A stretch of 33,918 bases of DNA from positions 1 through 33,918 of the forward strand of contig JAHBWO010000036.1 in assembly GCA_019636945.1 (NCBI GenBank), given 5' to 3'. The stretch's first letter is position 1. Every line of letters begins with the position of its first letter. Of this stretch, positions 7,917 through 16,831 are shown in pieces. Origin of the DNA: Nitrospira sp. (lineage in GTDB: Bacteria; Nitrospirota; Nitrospiria; Nitrospirales; Nitrospiraceae). Below the pieces are notes generated by a model. That model worked only from the letters and a program-made list of their open reading frames with translations. It searched no databases and had not been told where the DNA came from. A program made the position numbers and the translations under genes.

Positions 7917-10096
7917 TGCTCGGCCCGAGGGAGATCAGTTCCTTTGAGATGATGACGAAGTTCGTCAGCTCGCGTTTTTCCACGAGATCGCAAGTTGCGA
8001 TACATCGCCAGCGCCCACAAAGGGAAGTACTGGCAATACCAATGGTATCGAAGGTAAAAGACACGAGGGAATCCTGTACCGGTGTGGGCAATCTCCTGCC
8101 ATGATCCATCCTTCGTTTGCTGCCGAAGGAGGAACTGCACTCCGCGCGCGACACTGAAGGAATCGATCGCTCCGGCCGACATCAAGCCCATGAGTGCCCA
8201 TGCCGTTTGGGATGGCGTGCTCTCTCCTGTTCCATGATAATCACCATCGTCTCGATAGGAGAGACAGGACTCGCCCCACCCGCCGTCAGGATTCTGTTTT
8301 GATTCCAGCCAGGACACGGCACGGCGAATATAGGGAGCCGAAAGATCTTCACCGATGGCGCGCAGGCCGGCCAATACGGACCATGTCCCATAGATGTAGT
8401 TCACACCCCACCGCCCATACCAGCTCCCGTCCTCCTCCTGCTGTTTCTTCAAGAAGGCCAGCGCCGGTCCGGCAGCGGGGTGTGTCTGGTCATACCCCAA
8501 TGCACCAAGCATTTCCAAACACCGTCCGGCAAGATCAGCCGTACTGGGATCCAACAAGGCTTTGTGGTCGGCAAACGGAATGTAGTTGAAGACAACTCGA
8601 TTATTGTCTTTATCATAGGCGCCCCAACCGCCGTCGGAACCTTGCATGGCCAAAACCCATTGCATGCCGCGGCGCATGGAGCCATCGAGCTCACGTTCTT
8701 GATCGGGGATCTTTACTTTAGAGAGTGCCATGATGACGACGGCGGAATCGTCGACATCCGGGTAGAGCTCATTCTCAAACTGAAAATACCACCCACCTGG
8801 TTGTGCATTCGGTGAGGAGATGATCCAGTCCCCTACCGCCTTGGTTTGACGGGCCATCAAGTACCGGCCTGCCTTTTGGAGCGATGGGTGATCCTGCGGC
8901 ACACCGGCCTCGATCAACGCATTCGTCAACAACGCCGTATCCCAAATAGGCGAAAAACAGGGCTGTAAATGCAACGTGGGCAAGGACTGGCCGTCCATCA
9001 TCACTGAATCGTAGACTTCCAGCTCTTCAATCTCACGCAACGCCTTGACGACTAGCGGATCATCGGTCTTATACCCCAAACATTCGAGAGCCATGATGGA
9101 GTTGGCCATCGCCGGATAGATCGCGCCGAGCCCCCCGGATCCTTTGATATGCTCCACCATCCAGAATGCGGCCTTGTGCAGTGCCTTCTCTCGCAACGCC
9201 CGCATCGGCATCCGGTCATACAACTTCAACATGAAATCCAAGGCGACAAAGAAGTTATGCGGAGTAAACCAGGCCTGATCCTTGTTGAACGGAGGATACT
9301 TCCAGTACCGCACCTCCTCGCGTGGAATTGGGTACAACTCGTCGATCCCCTGATGACGTGGAATCCGGCAGACCGGCCGGTGAGCGAAGACAATCAGTAA
9401 TGGAATCAAAACCGCCCTTGACCAATAGGAAATCGCATAGATACTGAAATAGAATTTCTTGGGAAGCAGCATGATCTCCACAGGCATGTGGGGGACCCCT
9501 TCCCAATCGTACTGATCGAACAAGGCCAGCGTGATTTTCGTGAACACATTGGCCTGGAGAACACCGCCCATGGCCAAGATGCGTTCCTTTGCTCGAACCA
9601 TAAACGGTTCATCCGCCGACACCCCGCTCAGCTTCAACGCGAAATAAGCCTTCACTGAAGCGCTAATCTCTGACGGCCCCCCATAATAAATGGGCCATCC
9701 GCCATCAGGAAGCTGCATCGACTTGAGATATCGAACCGCCATCACCTCCCGTTCGGGATCCACCCGATCGAGGAATCGGCGAAGCATCAGATATTCGGAT
9801 GTGAGAGTGGTATCGGCTTCCAATTCTGCAACCCAGTACCCCTCGGCATGTTGGCGGGTGAAGAACCATGATTGGCTCCGCTTGATCGCATCATCAACCG
9901 AATCCGGCTGCCCCACAGCATGTCCCATTGGACGACGGCCTGTGGCTGCATCCAACGCAGGAAGTACGACCGGTTTCTCCGACACCAGACGAAGCGATGC
10001 GACGGGGTTGAACTCCGTTGCATGGTCAAGCCTTCCCGGTGCCCCGGAGAGCAAACTGTCAGAGAGGCGGTTGAAGAGCGCCTTAATGAGGTTCAT
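7913..10096 (-). CDS. shc: Squalene-hopene cyclase
   Basis: The 727-residue protein cyclises squalene to hopene and hopanol at the inner membrane, the first committed hopanoid step. The catalytic acid motif DVDD is at about 447-450 in ELYPDVDDSAVV. Several QW repeats are visible: QLPDGGWPIY, QGSDGGWGAY, QEEDGSWYGRWG, QNPDGGWGES and QTKDGSWQE. The other family landmark, HKAAFWMVEHIKGSGGLGAIYPAM, is also present. Residues 1-65 are a variable N-terminal extension typical of many Gram-negative enzymes. The ATG at 10096 has only a weak ribosome binding site. It is the first gene of the minus-strand block that continues into hpnG and mlaEFDC. The 426-base gap upstream should hold its promoter, but I could not identify one. 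Confidence 0.97.
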   Translation of the reverse strand: MNLIKALFNRLSDSLLSGAPGRLDHATEFNPVASLRLVSEKPVVLPALDAATGRRPMGHAVGQPDSVDDAIKRSQSWFFTRQHAEGYWVAELEADTTLTSEYLMLRRFLDRVDPEREVMAVRYLKSMQLPDGGWPIYYGGPSEISASVKAYFALKLSGVSADEPFMVRAKERILAMGGVLQANVFTKITLALFDQYDWEGVPHMPVEIMLLPKKFYFSIYAISYWSRAVLIPLLIVFAHRPVCRIPRHQGIDELYPIPREEVRYWKYPPFNKDQAWFTPHNFFVALDFMLKLYDRMPMRALREKALHKAAFWMVEHIKGSGGLGAIYPAMANSIMALECLGYKTDDPLVVKALREIEELEVYDSVMMDGQSLPTLHLQPCFSPIWDTALLTNALIEAGVPQDHPSLQKAGRYLMARQTKAVGDWIISSPNAQPGGWYFQFENELYPDVDDSAVVIMALSKVKIPDQERELDGSMRRGMQWVLAMQGSDGGWGAYDKDNNRVVFNYIPFADHKALLDPSTADLAGRCLEMLGALGYDQTHPAAGPALAFLKKQQEEDGSWYGRWGVNYIYGTWSVLAGLRAIGEDLSAPYIRRAVSWLESKQNPDGGWGESCLSYRDDGDYHGTGESTPSQTAWALMGLMSAGAIDSFSVARGVQFLLRQQTKDGSWQEIAHTGTGFPRVFYLRYHWYCQYFPLWALAMYRNLRSRGKTRADELRHHLKGTDLPRAEH

Positions 10097-10522
10097 GAAT
10101 GGTTAGGACTCAAGACAATAACGAGCGGCAGGTAAGAAACCGTCATCTACAACAGGTCTCCCCGTATGTGTTCGAAAAAACCTACACAAGCACTGCTGCG
10201 TTATAACAGACACCCAAAATCGAGTCAAGCGTGAGCGATGCAGAAGTGCCTGATGTACTTACCAGATTCACATCTGGTCAACAGTATGACTACTGCAGTG
10301 ATGACACACAGATTGTTGGAAACCTATGTTGAGGCCCGACGTGGGACCATCCCAAATCGTGTAGTGGAACTCATGCGAGCCCCACCGCATACTGAGTGAT
10401 AGTTGGAGGGGGCCAGCAAGTACCGCCATCGTGATAGGGAGAGAATCCGGCTGAGAAACGATAAGGAGTCCGATAAGAAAATCTCTTAACACGTGATGTC
10501 GTACCGCTGCGGGAGGGGCGGA
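10097..10522. other. Gap upstream of shc, no convincing gene
   Basis: This 426-base stretch must contain the start region of the shc operon. It contains a perfect 7-base inverted repeat, ACCAGAT-TCAC-ATCTGGT at 10261-10278, with no T-run on either side, so it is more like an operator or RNA stem than a terminator. A minus-strand frame at 10268-10492 has no start signal and no recognisable content. No tRNA-like T-loop is present. Confidence 0.45.
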
Positions 10523-10780
10523 TCACCATATCAATACAACACCCAGGAGAATAACGCCCCATAGGACAACCGATAACCGCAGTCCATTGATAATCCCGAT
10601 GGCAGGATCCAACGGATGATCACCTGGCTCCTCCAGCCTCTCCTCATCCTCCCGGCTGACACACGTTCCATCAATCGTTGCGCCGGAAGGACAGAGTGTC
10701 TCCAAAATCACCTGCGTACGGGCAAGATCACCGACCGATCGCAGATACGGGTGTCTGGCTGGTCCTTGGACAGGTGTCAC
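10523..10780 (-). CDS. Small tail-anchored membrane protein of unknown function
   Basis: An 85-residue protein with a GTG start preceded by a very strong ribosome binding site (AGGAGGT, then AAGC), which makes it a real gene despite its size. Residues 1-60 are polar, with two cysteines at 30 and 40 (TLCPSGATIDGTC) and an acidic-charged stretch REDEERLEEPGDH. Residues 62-85 form one hydrophobic segment ending at the C-terminus (GLRLSVVLWGVILLGVVLIW). This gives a single-pass, tail-anchored layout with most of the protein probably in the cytoplasm. It stands alone, with gaps of over 400 bases on both sides. I do not recognise the family and give no function. Confidence 0.7.
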   Translation of the reverse strand: MTPVQGPARHPYLRSVGDLARTQVILETLCPSGATIDGTCVSREDEERLEEPGDHPLDPAIGIINGLRLSVVLWGVILLGVVLIW

Positions 10781-11206
10781 GCTTACCTCCTCGATGGTGG
10801 TAACATCTCCCTGTTGCTACACCTACAGAATACCCGAGCCTATCCTCCTCCTATACAAAAACCATCTTTCCAGCCGGAGGCTTAACGGACCTCGCTGACG
10901 AACCTCATGCATCACATCGGCACGTTTACCTTCGAGGTCGTCAGTGCTCCCTTGGACGCCCCCTAAGTTCAGCCAGCACAACCCCGACTCCCGCAAACGA
11001 ATCATCGATGTCAGTGAGGGAACCGCCGAACAACTTATCGGTTCTCCGAACAGAGCATTGCCCAAGTTCACGCAGAAACGATTCAACTGGGAAAAATGAA
11101 CGCCGATTACACGACTACTCATTCAGGCCAGAGACCGGACATCCACGGTCTCATGTCCTGACAGGAGAGGCATCCAGGCGAGAGCCTCTCCCACGCAGCC
11201 AACACA
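10781..11206. other. Gap between smc and the small membrane protein gene
   Basis: About 426 bases with no supported gene. Open frames on both strands (10823-11122 minus, 11008-11322 plus) have no ribosome binding site and an implausible composition. The part nearest smc carries two tandem hairpins (11131-11152 and 11164-11191), listed separately. The promoter of the small membrane protein should lie near 10800-10860 on the minus strand, but no clear boxes were found. Confidence 0.45.
11131..11191 (-). terminator. Tandem hairpins downstream of smc, candidate transcription end
   Basis: Two perfect stems lie just after the smc stop on the minus strand. GGAGAGGC pairs with GCCTCTCC (11164-11171 and 11184-11191, loop 12). 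GAGACCG pairs with CGGTCTC (11131-11137 and 11146-11152, loop 8). Neither is followed by a T-run, so this is not a textbook intrinsic terminator. It could be an mRNA 3'-end stabiliser or a Rho-dependent end. Confidence 0.4.
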
Positions 11207-14200
11207 TTAGGCAGGTTGCAGATCTCCAAGCCGTACAGACACGAGCTTCGACACACCGGGCTCTTCCATCGTCACACCGAAGAGCGAATCAGCGATGCTC
11301 ATCGTGCGTTTATTGTGGGTAATGACGAGGAATTGGGCATTCTGCGCCAGGTCTTTCAAGACTGCCGTAAACCGCCCGATATTTTCTTCATCCAGCGGCG
11401 CGTCGATTTCGTCCAACAGACAGAAGGGCGTCGGCCGGATGAGAAAGCTCGCAAATAAGAGCGCCATCGCCGTCAAAGTCTTTTCTCCGCCCGACAGCAT
11501 GGTAATGCTTTTGAGCCGCTTGCCCGGCGGTTGTGCGACGATCTCAATGCCAGGCTCTTGATTGCCAGACGGTTCTCCGTTTTCCAAGGGCGGTTCCTCG
11601 ATCAACTGCAGCTCAGCTCGTCCTCCCGGGAAAAACTGTCCGAACACTTCGGTGAACTTCTGCTGCAATTCATCATATGTGGCGGCAAACATCTCCTTCG
11701 TGGTCCGGTTGATGCGCTGAATGATCTCCTTCAAGGAGGCAATTGAGTTCGAGAGGTCTTGTTCTTGCGCCGACAGGAAGGTGTGTCGCTCCTCCAATTC
11801 CTGATGCTCGCTGATTGCAGCCAAATTGATGGGGCCCATCCGATCCAGCCGATCTCGAAGTTTCTGCAACTGTTCTTTCAGCTCGACATCCGAACGCTCG
11901 TCCGTCTCCTGCTGCACGGCGACATCCGTCTCTCCTGCCGACTCATCTGATTGAGGCGGGAGAGCGAGGAGTGTCAGCGGATCGATCTGATAAGTACCGG
12001 CCAACGTACCCTCTACGGTCCCTAAGTGCATACGAACCTCGGCACGGCGAACCTCCACGGTCATTCGAGCCTCTCGAACAGCCGACATCCCTCGCCGCAC
12101 CTCCTCCAAACCGGCTTCAAGCGTGTGACTCGAGGCCATGTGCTGCGCCTGTCGTTCCTGGGCCGCAACCAATTCGCCCTTCACCTGTCCGGCAGTCACA
12201 CCGAGATCTTGGCAACGCGTCTCCTGCAAAACCTGTTGCTCTCGGCTCTGTTCAATCAAATCCTTCAGGCTGTTCAGATGTTCACCCAAAGCGCGACGCC
12301 GCTCTTCGGCTTCCTGGATCTGCTGCATGACACGAGCACGATTCAGCTGTTCATGTTCCCGTTTGGCACGTAACCCTTCGACTGTGAGCTTGGCCTGCGT
12401 CACGTGCTCCTGGTGCTGATTCATCGTCTGGTCAAGCAACACCAAACGTTCTCGTACTCTCGCCACCAAGGCATCCTGACCGTTTTTCTCTGCAATCCAT
12501 TGCCCCAATTGAGCTTGTACCGATTGGGACTCATCCTCCACACGTCCCCGCTCACTGAGGCCTTCCTGAATTTCTGCGTCCACGGCTTGTACGCGTTGTT
12601 CGAGATCGGCCAACACATGTTGCAGCGTTTCCTCATCTTTGCGCAACGACAGATTCTGCATCTCCGCTTCGCGCAGATCATCTCCGAGCTGGCGGCCACG
12701 CTGGGTGAGCACCTGAATCTGCGTAAAGACCATGTCCCGCTGTTGCTTACTCTGATCAAGTTCCGCCACGAACGAAAGTCGTTTCGCTTCGAGGTCCATC
12801 ACCTCTCGACGACGCTCAAGCAAACCAGGTGTGCTTTGCACCTGACCACCCGTCACGATACCCGAAGCATCCACGACTTCTCCATCCAACGTCACGAGGA
12901 TCGGTCCGTGAGGAGCACCCCATGTCTGTCCTTCCCACAGCTGTAGTGCCTGGTCCAAGGACCGAATGATCACCACGCGATCGAACAGGGCATCGCGAGC
13001 TGCGGTGCGAGCGGCATCAGTTTGGACCAGATCAACCGCTCGCCCGACCACACCGGGTTCCGCCGCGATCGCCGGCCACCACGAGGCGGTCGAGGCTCCT
13101 TCCCATCGCGGACGCTGTGGGATAAAGCTGCCTCGCCCAAGCGCTTCTTGCTGGAGAAACCGAATCAGCCGTTTGCCGACTGACGGCTCATCCACGAACC
13201 ACCCCCGAACACGCTCCCCTAATACCGCCTCGACCGCACGTTCCATCCCGGATGGAATGACCAGCCACTCGGCCACCGCATCCCGTACGCCTTCACACGA
13301 CTTCAAGGCAGGGCCCTGTTGCGCACCCTGCCGACCATAGCCCATTTCTTCACGCACCACACCCTGGAGCGCCTCAAGACGTGAATCGACACCCGCCAAT
13401 TCCTCTGACCGGCGCAGGATCACCTGATCCAACGATTGCAGGCTCCCTCCAGCTTGGGCCGACTCTTCCTCCACCGCCCGTAGCTCCGAGCGCAGTTCCG
13501 ACACTCGCCGATCGGCCTCTCCATACTCTTTCCGCAATGACTCGTGCCGATCGATCGCCGTAGCACGCTGACCTCCAAGCTCCTCCCGCTCGGCAGTCAA
13601 CCGCGCACCACGCCCCACGAGATCTTCCATGCGTCTCGCTAATTGCGAAATGGCCTGTTCGGTATTCGCAACTAGTACGGCCAACTGCAACACATCCTTG
13701 CGGCCTCGCTCTTCCTCCGCGACAGCCGCCGCCCGCTGGCTGACTAACCGCATCAGTTCCTGATCCAACTCCTCGAGCGCCTGAACCCGAAGCGTCATTT
13801 CCTCTTCTACCGACCGTAAGGACGCCTCAATCGTCTGCAGCGTTTCGGACACCTGGCCCTGCGAACGAACCAGTTCCTCGAGCTCAGCCGACTCCTGCAC
13901 CTGCTGTTGTCCAAACAATTGTCCCCGACTCCGTTCGACCTCCGCAGCGGTCAAGGCTTGGGCTTGTTGCTGCTCGACACCTGCCAACTCTTCACGAATT
14001 TTGCCGATGGTATCGGACATGCCGATCGCATCGAGCCGAGCCTGTTCAAGATCCGTCGTGAGCCGGGCCTGCTCAGCCGCCTTTTCTGATTCCTGCTGAT
14101 CAAGAGTGAGCACCTCCCCCTCGACATCCTGCAACGCCTGCCGCAAGACCCGAAACTCTTTGGTCAGCAGCGACACTTCGATCACACGGACTTCCCCTTG

Positions 14201-14887
14201 CAAGGTCTGATAGGTTCGCGCCTGGCGCGCTTGCCGCTCAAGAGAATTCATCTGCTTCTTGACTTCGGCCACGATGTCTCGGACACGGAGCAGATTCTGT
14301 TGCGTCGCTTCCAGCTTACGCAACGCTTCGGCTTTTTGCTTTTTGTAACGCACGATACCGGCTGTCTCCTCGATCAACTCACGCCGGTCTTGAGGAGACG
14401 CGTTCAAGATCTGATCGATCTGCCCCTGGGCGATCACCGTGTGCCCTTTGCTTCCCGCGCGCGTATCGAGCAGCAAGCTGCGAATATCCTTGAGCCGGCA
14501 GTGGACCTTATTGAGGAGGTACTCGCTTTCGCCGTTACGGTACAATCGGCGAGTAATCATCATCTCTTGCATTTCCGTCAACTCGTTGGGAAGACTCGAG
14601 CTCCTGTCGAGCTTCATCATTGTGGGATCAAGCCCGCCGATGACCAGAGAGACTTCGGCCATTCCCAGCGGCTTTCGGAGCTCGGTCCCGTTGAAAATGA
14701 CATCCTCCATCTTTTCACTTCTGAGCGTCTTGGTGCTCTGTTCACCCAATACCCAGAGGATGGCATCCACAACGTTGCTTTTCCCGCTTCCATTCGGCCC
14801 AACGATCGCGGTCACGCCCTCGGGAAATTCGATCTTCGCCTCAGCAAACGACTTGAAGCCCGTCATGTTCATAGTCTTTAAATGCAT
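11207..14887 (-). CDS. smc: Chromosome segregation ATPase Smc (bacterial condensin)
   Basis: A full-length 1226-residue SMC protein that organises and segregates the chromosome with ScpA and ScpB, neither of which is in the window. The N-terminal head has Walker A GPNGSGKS (30-37) followed by [14 protein letters not shown]. Long coiled coils flank a central hinge of about 120 residues (roughly 515-680, with glycine-rich [10 protein letters not shown] and [15 protein letters not shown]). The C-terminal head carries signature [16 protein letters not shown], Walker [12 protein letters not shown] and the D-loop. The start [14 protein letters not shown] matches the family beginning, with GGTGAG just upstream. 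It appears monocistronic, with hairpins on both sides. Antisense open frames over it come from G+C-rich codon shadowing. Confidence 0.97.
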   Translation of the reverse strand: MHLKTMNMTGFKSFAEAKIEFPEGVTAIVGPNGSGKSNVVDAILWVLGEQSTKTLRSEKMEDVIFNGTELRKPLGMAEVSLVIGGLDPTMMKLDRSSSLPNELTEMQEMMITRRLYRNGESEYLLNKVHCRLKDIRSLLLDTRAGSKGHTVIAQGQIDQILNASPQDRRELIEETAGIVRYKKQKAEALRKLEATQQNLLRVRDIVAEVKKQMNSLERQARQARTYQTLQGEVRVIEVSLLTKEFRVLRQALQDVEGEVLTLDQQESEKAAEQARLTTDLEQARLDAIGMSDTIGKIREELAGVEQQQAQALTAAEVERSRGQLFGQQQVQESAELEELVRSQGQVSETLQTIEASLRSVEEEMTLRVQALEELDQELMRLVSQRAAAVAEEERGRKDVLQLAVLVANTEQAISQLARRMEDLVGRGARLTAEREELGGQRATAIDRHESLRKEYGEADRRVSELRSELRAVEEESAQAGGSLQSLDQVILRRSEELAGVDSRLEALQGVVREEMGYGRQGAQQGPALKSCEGVRDAVAEWLVIPSGMERAVEAVLGERVRGWFVDEPSVGKRLIRFLQQEALGRGSFIPQRPRWEGASTASWWPAIAAEPGVVGRAVDLVQTDAARTAARDALFDRVVIIRSLDQALQLWEGQTWGAPHGPILVTLDGEVVDASGIVTGGQVQSTPGLLERRREVMDLEAKRLSFVAELDQSKQQRDMVFTQIQVLTQRGRQLGDDLREAEMQNLSLRKDEETLQHVLADLEQRVQAVDAEIQEGLSERGRVEDESQSVQAQLGQWIAEKNGQDALVARVRERLVLLDQTMNQHQEHVTQAKLTVEGLRAKREHEQLNRARVMQQIQEAEERRRALGEHLNSLKDLIEQSREQQVLQETRCQDLGVTAGQVKGELVAAQERQAQHMASSHTLEAGLEEVRRGMSAVREARMTVEVRRAEVRMHLGTVEGTLAGTYQIDPLTLLALPPQSDESAGETDVAVQQETDERSDVELKEQLQKLRDRLDRMGPINLAAISEHQELEERHTFLSAQEQDLSNSIASLKEIIQRINRTTKEMFAATYDELQQKFTEVFGQFFPGGRAELQLIEEPPLENGEPSGNQEPGIEIVAQPPGKRLKSITMLSGGEKTLTAMALLFASFLIRPTPFCLLDEIDAPLDEENIGRFTAVLKDLAQNAQFLVITHNKRTMSIADSLFGVTMEEPGVSKLVSVRLGDLQPA

Positions 14888-15003
14888 CAGCTCACCTTAT
14901 CGTTACGTGACACATCCCCACTCCACGAGCAGACCTCGGGAACCGAAAACTCCGGCACCTTGTACCATAGAGATCTGAGGAAATCAAAATCAAAACACAG
15001 CAG

Positions 15004-15030
15004 GTAGGGGGCGCTCATCGCGCCCCCTAC
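15004..15030 (-). terminator. Strong hairpin between ispH and smc
   Basis: A perfect 11-base stem (GTAGGGGGCGC with GCGCCCCCTAC, loop TCATC) lies 120 bases downstream of the ispH stop and 116 bases upstream of smc. Read on the minus strand it is followed by CTGCTGTGTTTTGATTTTG, a discontinuous T-rich tail. It is therefore a plausible terminator for ispH. It could also act as a barrier in the smc leader. Confidence 0.55.
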
Positions 15031-15150
15031 AATTTATAGACTTTGTTAGGGATAGGAATCAAAGATTAGCGTTTGCCAATCAGCTGCCCGCACCAGTACC
15101 TCCTTTATGCGGAGGAGCCAGGCAAGCGATGGCTGTTTTCACGTTCTACA

Positions 15151-16113
15151 CTATCTGGGAATGCTGGCCATCGGCTTCTTCGAGGACTCGATTTGAACCA
15201 GTTCCTTCGGCAGAAGAAACTCGACATCTTCCTCAATCACTGTTAACTCTTCGACTTCGAACGGCTCTGCCGCTCTCAAGAATGCGACCACTTCCGTGAC
15301 CAGAATCTCCGGCGCTGAGGCGCCAGCAGCAATACCGACGGCCTTCGCTCCTTCGAGCCAGACAGGATCGATATCGGCAGCCGAATCGATAAGGTAGGAG
15401 GGAATACCGCACTGCTCTCCCAATTCTCGCAACCGGTTCGAATTGGAACTGTTCGGAGACCCGATGACCAAAATGACATCCACGAGACGTGACAACTCTT
15501 TGACCGCATTTTGTCGGTTCTGCGTGGCGTAGCAGATATCTTCTTGATGGGGCCCTTTGATGTTAGGAAACCGCTGATGCAGCGCCCCCACAATGTCTCG
15601 ACATTCATCGACGCTCAACGTGGTCTGCGTGACATACGAGAGGTTGACCGTATTGTCCACCTTCAGCTTTTCCACGTCTTCGACCGACGAGACCAAGTGA
15701 AACTTGTCGGGAACCTGCCCCAACGTCCCGATCACCTCCGGGTGACCGGCGTGCCCGATGAGAATCAGTTCATAGCCCTGGGTATAGTCACGGTTCACTT
15801 CGTTATGAACCTTGATCACAAGCGGACATGTCGCATCAATGACGTGCAAACGCCGCTGATTCGCTTCCTCCCAGACCGACTTTGCGACCCCATGGGCGCT
15901 GAAAATCACGACCGACCCTTCAGGAACTTCGTTCAACTCTTCCACGAAGACGGCGCCCTTCCGGCGAAGGGTATTCACGACATGGCGACTGTGCACGATT
16001 TCATGCCGAACATAAATCGGCGCGCCGTATTTCTTAAGCGACAGATCCACGATATCGATCGCCCGATCGACACCGGCGCAAAACCCACGGGGATTGGCGA
16101 GATATATCTTCAT
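15151..16113 (-). CDS. ispH: 4-hydroxy-3-methylbut-2-enyl diphosphate reductase
   Basis: The 320-residue enzyme catalyses the last MEP step, reducing HMBDP to IPP and DMAPP. The three iron-sulfur cysteines are present: C12 (PRGFCAGV), C96 (DATCPLV) and C194 ([11 protein letters not shown]). Substrate-site motifs [26 protein letters not shown] and [11 protein letters not shown] are all present. The ATG has AAGGAG about eleven bases upstream, a slightly long spacing. The C-terminal extension after about residue 290 is acidic ([15 protein letters not shown]) and variable in the family. It is divergent from the hypothetical gene at 16374. With dxs and ispG nearby, three MEP genes lie within 16 kb, close to shc, whose squalene substrate derives from this pathway. 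Confidence 0.97.
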   Translation of the reverse strand: MKIYLANPRGFCAGVDRAIDIVDLSLKKYGAPIYVRHEIVHSRHVVNTLRRKGAVFVEELNEVPEGSVVIFSAHGVAKSVWEEANQRRLHVIDATCPLVIKVHNEVNRDYTQGYELILIGHAGHPEVIGTLGQVPDKFHLVSSVEDVEKLKVDNTVNLSYVTQTTLSVDECRDIVGALHQRFPNIKGPHQEDICYATQNRQNAVKELSRLVDVILVIGSPNSSNSNRLRELGEQCGIPSYLIDSAADIDPVWLEGAKAVGIAAGASAPEILVTEVVAFLRAAEPFEVEELTVIEEDVEFLLPKELVQIESSKKPMASIPR

Positions 16114-16373
16114 GGTCGTCGTAGCTCCTTGGTTGAGGCTCTACAAGACAGCCTTTTACTCTGACAGTACGGATCGCTCACGATACGTCAGATCCATAGG
16201 GTCCGTCAACAGGATTGCCGGACAGCACGATGTGCTATCTGCCACTCCGTCACTCATCTGCTTGACTCCCGCCCTCCTCCTCCGTAGGCTCACTGCTGAG
16301 TGAGATTTCTTTCCATGGTACGCTCTGAAATTCTTCTTTCTTCGGTTTTTCTATAAGTAAGGAGGCACCCCAC
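16114..16373. promoter_or_regulatory. Divergent promoter region of ispH and the 16374 gene
   Basis: This 260-base divergent spacer should hold promoters for both neighbours. On the plus strand TTGACT (16262-16267) is followed after 17 bases by TAGGCT, a weak pair. A stem CTCACT-GCTG-AGTGAG (16289-16304) followed by ATTTCTTT lies in the probable leader of the 16374 gene and could pause or end transcription. All of this is pattern-based inference. Confidence 0.3.
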
Positions 16374-16757
16374 ATGGCTCAAAGACCCTTTCAAACCGGC
16401 GCAATCGTCAATCTGGACGCGGGGGAAAGCGTCAAGGATGTTGTTGTGTGTACCGTTCCTACCAAAAAACGATTCGAGATCAAATTTCTTGGTATCAATG
16501 GCTTTGGACATCCGAACCAGCCCCTCTTTCACGCTGTGCATGTGACGACGAAATCAGTCCTCGGCATCTACCCGATTGCCGTCACTGGCGTTGCCGAAAT
16601 AGCCGAGCCGGAATTTCCGGCAAGATATTTTGGGAGCCAGGAAGCCATGCTCTACGCGGAGCCAAAATCCGACGTGATCTTTACGGTTGCACGCAAGAAT
16701 ACCACTGGAAGCGTACGGGTATTCATTAATCTCTGTGGCATGCTCATTGATGTTTAA
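16374..16757 (+). CDS. Hypothetical beta-rich protein, 127 residues
   Basis: A strong ribosome binding site (AAGGAGG, then about eight bases) precedes the ATG, and codon use matches neighbouring genes, so it is a real gene. The protein has no signal peptide or membrane segment. It alternates short hydrophobic strands with turns (GAIVNLDAGES, DVVVCTVPTKKRFEIKFLGIN, DVIFTVARKNTTGSVRVFINLCG), suggesting a beta-sandwich or jelly-roll fold. It has two cysteines and no catalytic motif that I recognise. It lies 74 bases before an O-methyltransferase gene on the same strand, so the two may be co-transcribed. I do not recognise the family and assign no function. Confidence 0.75.
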   Translation: MAQRPFQTGAIVNLDAGESVKDVVVCTVPTKKRFEIKFLGINGFGHPNQPLFHAVHVTTKSVLGIYPIAVTGVAEIAEPEFPARYFGSQEAMLYAEPKSDVIFTVARKNTTGSVRVFINLCGMLIDV

Positions 16758-16831
16758 GACGGAAGCCTCAGCGCATCGCCGAACAAAATTTTCAATCACG
16801 CCTCTCACGGCAACAAAGAGAGCTCGCTCGC

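Noticed and set aside
10268..10492. 74-residue minus-strand frame in the gap upstream of shc
   Set aside because: No ribosome binding site, no family resemblance, and a composition not distinct from random translation.
10823..11322. Two overlapping frames on opposite strands between smc and the small membrane protein gene
   Set aside because: No start signals. The plus-strand frame runs into smc in antisense, and neither resembles a protein family.
14198..14881. Long open frame on the plus strand antisense to the start of smc (and others antisense to dxs, shc and phoR)
   Set aside because: The opposite strand encodes an unmistakable conserved protein over the whole stretch. The antisense frames have skewed composition, no ribosome binding sites and no recognisable domains.
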